Of a stretch of 64,000 nt of DNA, positions 63,745 through 64,000 are shown one piece after another. Source of the stretch: a virus; IMG/VR virus record IMGVR_UViG_3300026097_001055, positions 50,891 to 114,890 of that record; one strand, 5' to 3'. The translations under genes were made by a program, and so were the position numbers. The notes under the pieces were generated by a model. It saw nothing but the letters and a program-made list of their open reading frames with translations. It searched no databases and had not been told where the DNA came from. Every line of letters starts with the position of its first letter. Position 1 is the stretch's first letter.

Positions 63745-64000
63745 CCAAATTATTTTGTCACTATCTAAACCGGCTAGTGCTTCAGTAACCCATTGCTCAT
63801 CAATAGTCCCCTCATAACAAAGTATGTGTATAACTGCTTGATCATCAGGATTTAATCTGAGAAGCCTACCTATCCTTTGTGAACTCTTACGCTCATTGCC
63901 ATAAGAATGAAGAATCAAACCTTGCCTAAGATTAGGTATGTTTATACCTTCACTCAATTGCAATACACAACTTAATTCTTTTATCTGACCGGTTTTAAAC
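63718..64000 (-). CDS. SF2 (DEAD/DEAH-like) helicase, C-terminal part, partial
   Basis: The frame is open to the window edge, so the N-terminal motor is missing. Visible residues: KELSCVLQLSEGINIPNLRQ, then ILHSYGNERKSSQRIGRLLR, the helicase motif V region and motif VI (Q-R-x-G-R), and VIHILCYEGTIDEQWV. This is the second RecA-like domain of an SF2 DNA helicase, a standard crAss-like replication gene. The stop lies inside the terminator hairpin. Confidence 0.85.
   Translation of the reverse strand, partial: FKTGQIKELSCVLQLSEGINIPNLRQGLILHSYGNERKSSQRIGRLLRLNPDDQAVIHILCYEGTIDEQWVTEALAGLDSDKIIWKDFNISLY

Noticed and set aside
1-64000. Stop-codon reassignment, known in some crAss-like phages
   Set aside because: All three stops terminate complete genes with tight overlaps; only one in-frame TAA (homing endonuclease) looks odd and is better explained as a nonsense mutation.
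1-64000. tRNA genes, integrase or attachment sites
   Set aside because: I looked in the gaps between genes, which are nearly all under 100 bp, and found no cloverleaf or recombinase motif.

Overview
The window is about 64 kb of a low-GC (roughly 30 percent), densely coding tailed-phage genome that I place in the order Crassvirales (crAss-like phages of Bacteroidota). The evidence is the set of giant virion proteins, one carrying the DFDID catalytic motif of the crAss-like virion RNA polymerase. A crAss-like replication set sits on the opposite strand: family B DNA polymerase, DnaG-type primase, DnaB-type helicase, Sak4/RecA-like ATPase, SSB-like protein, UDG, SF2 helicase and PD-(D/E)XK nuclease. 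Bacteroidota-style TAnnTTTG promoter elements and A-rich rather than Shine-Dalgarno leaders agree with this. Standard stop codons are used throughout. I saw no tRNA, rRNA, CRISPR array, integrase or insertion sequence, and no stretch over 300 bp without a gene or intron.

Layout. (1) 1-37884, plus strand: the end of a tail protein, then seven very large genes with almost no spacing. Three are glycine-glycine, Met/Gln-rich cargo-type proteins (1005, 1070, 1098 aa). A conserved 1328-aa protein and a 1645-aa protein with hydrophobic segments follow. The last two are a 3545-aa RNA polymerase giant and a 2751-aa giant carrying three HExxH (zincin-like) motifs and a predicted ADP-ribosyltransferase domain. 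(2) 37911-37948: a bidirectional terminator where the two arms converge. (3) 37991-48137, minus strand: MazG-like pyrophosphohydrolase, DUF932-like protein, DNA polymerase B split by a group I intron with a GIY-YIG homing endonuclease, PD-(D/E)XK nuclease, and a MoxR-type AAA ATPase with its VWA/HExxH partner. (4) 48130-54168, minus strand: small accessory genes, including a RuvC-like resolvase, a metallophosphoesterase and an exported protein. (5) 54202-64000, minus strand: the replisome core, UDG, an anchored glucosaminidase endolysin, regulators, a truncated ATPase relic, a ClpS-like adaptor and the C-terminal end of an SF2 helicase. One small gene (59746-60039) is on the plus strand here.

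How it works together (inference). By analogy with phage phi14:2, the RNA polymerase giant is packaged and injected to transcribe the first genes. The adjacent giant and cargo proteins probably travel with it, and their protease and ADP-ribosyltransferase modules are candidate host-takeover or self-processing activities. The minus-strand arm then supplies replication, repair and recombination, nucleotide-pool cleaning and lysis functions.

The strongest new observations are these. The DNA polymerase is interrupted by a group IA-type intron whose P1, P3, P4, P7, P8, P9 and P10 can all be read, and splicing restores one 663-aa reading frame. Its homing endonuclease carries an in-frame TAA. One injected-type polypeptide combines ADP-ribosyltransferase and triple-zincin motifs. 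UBA-like three-helix repeats recur in two neighbouring cargo proteins.
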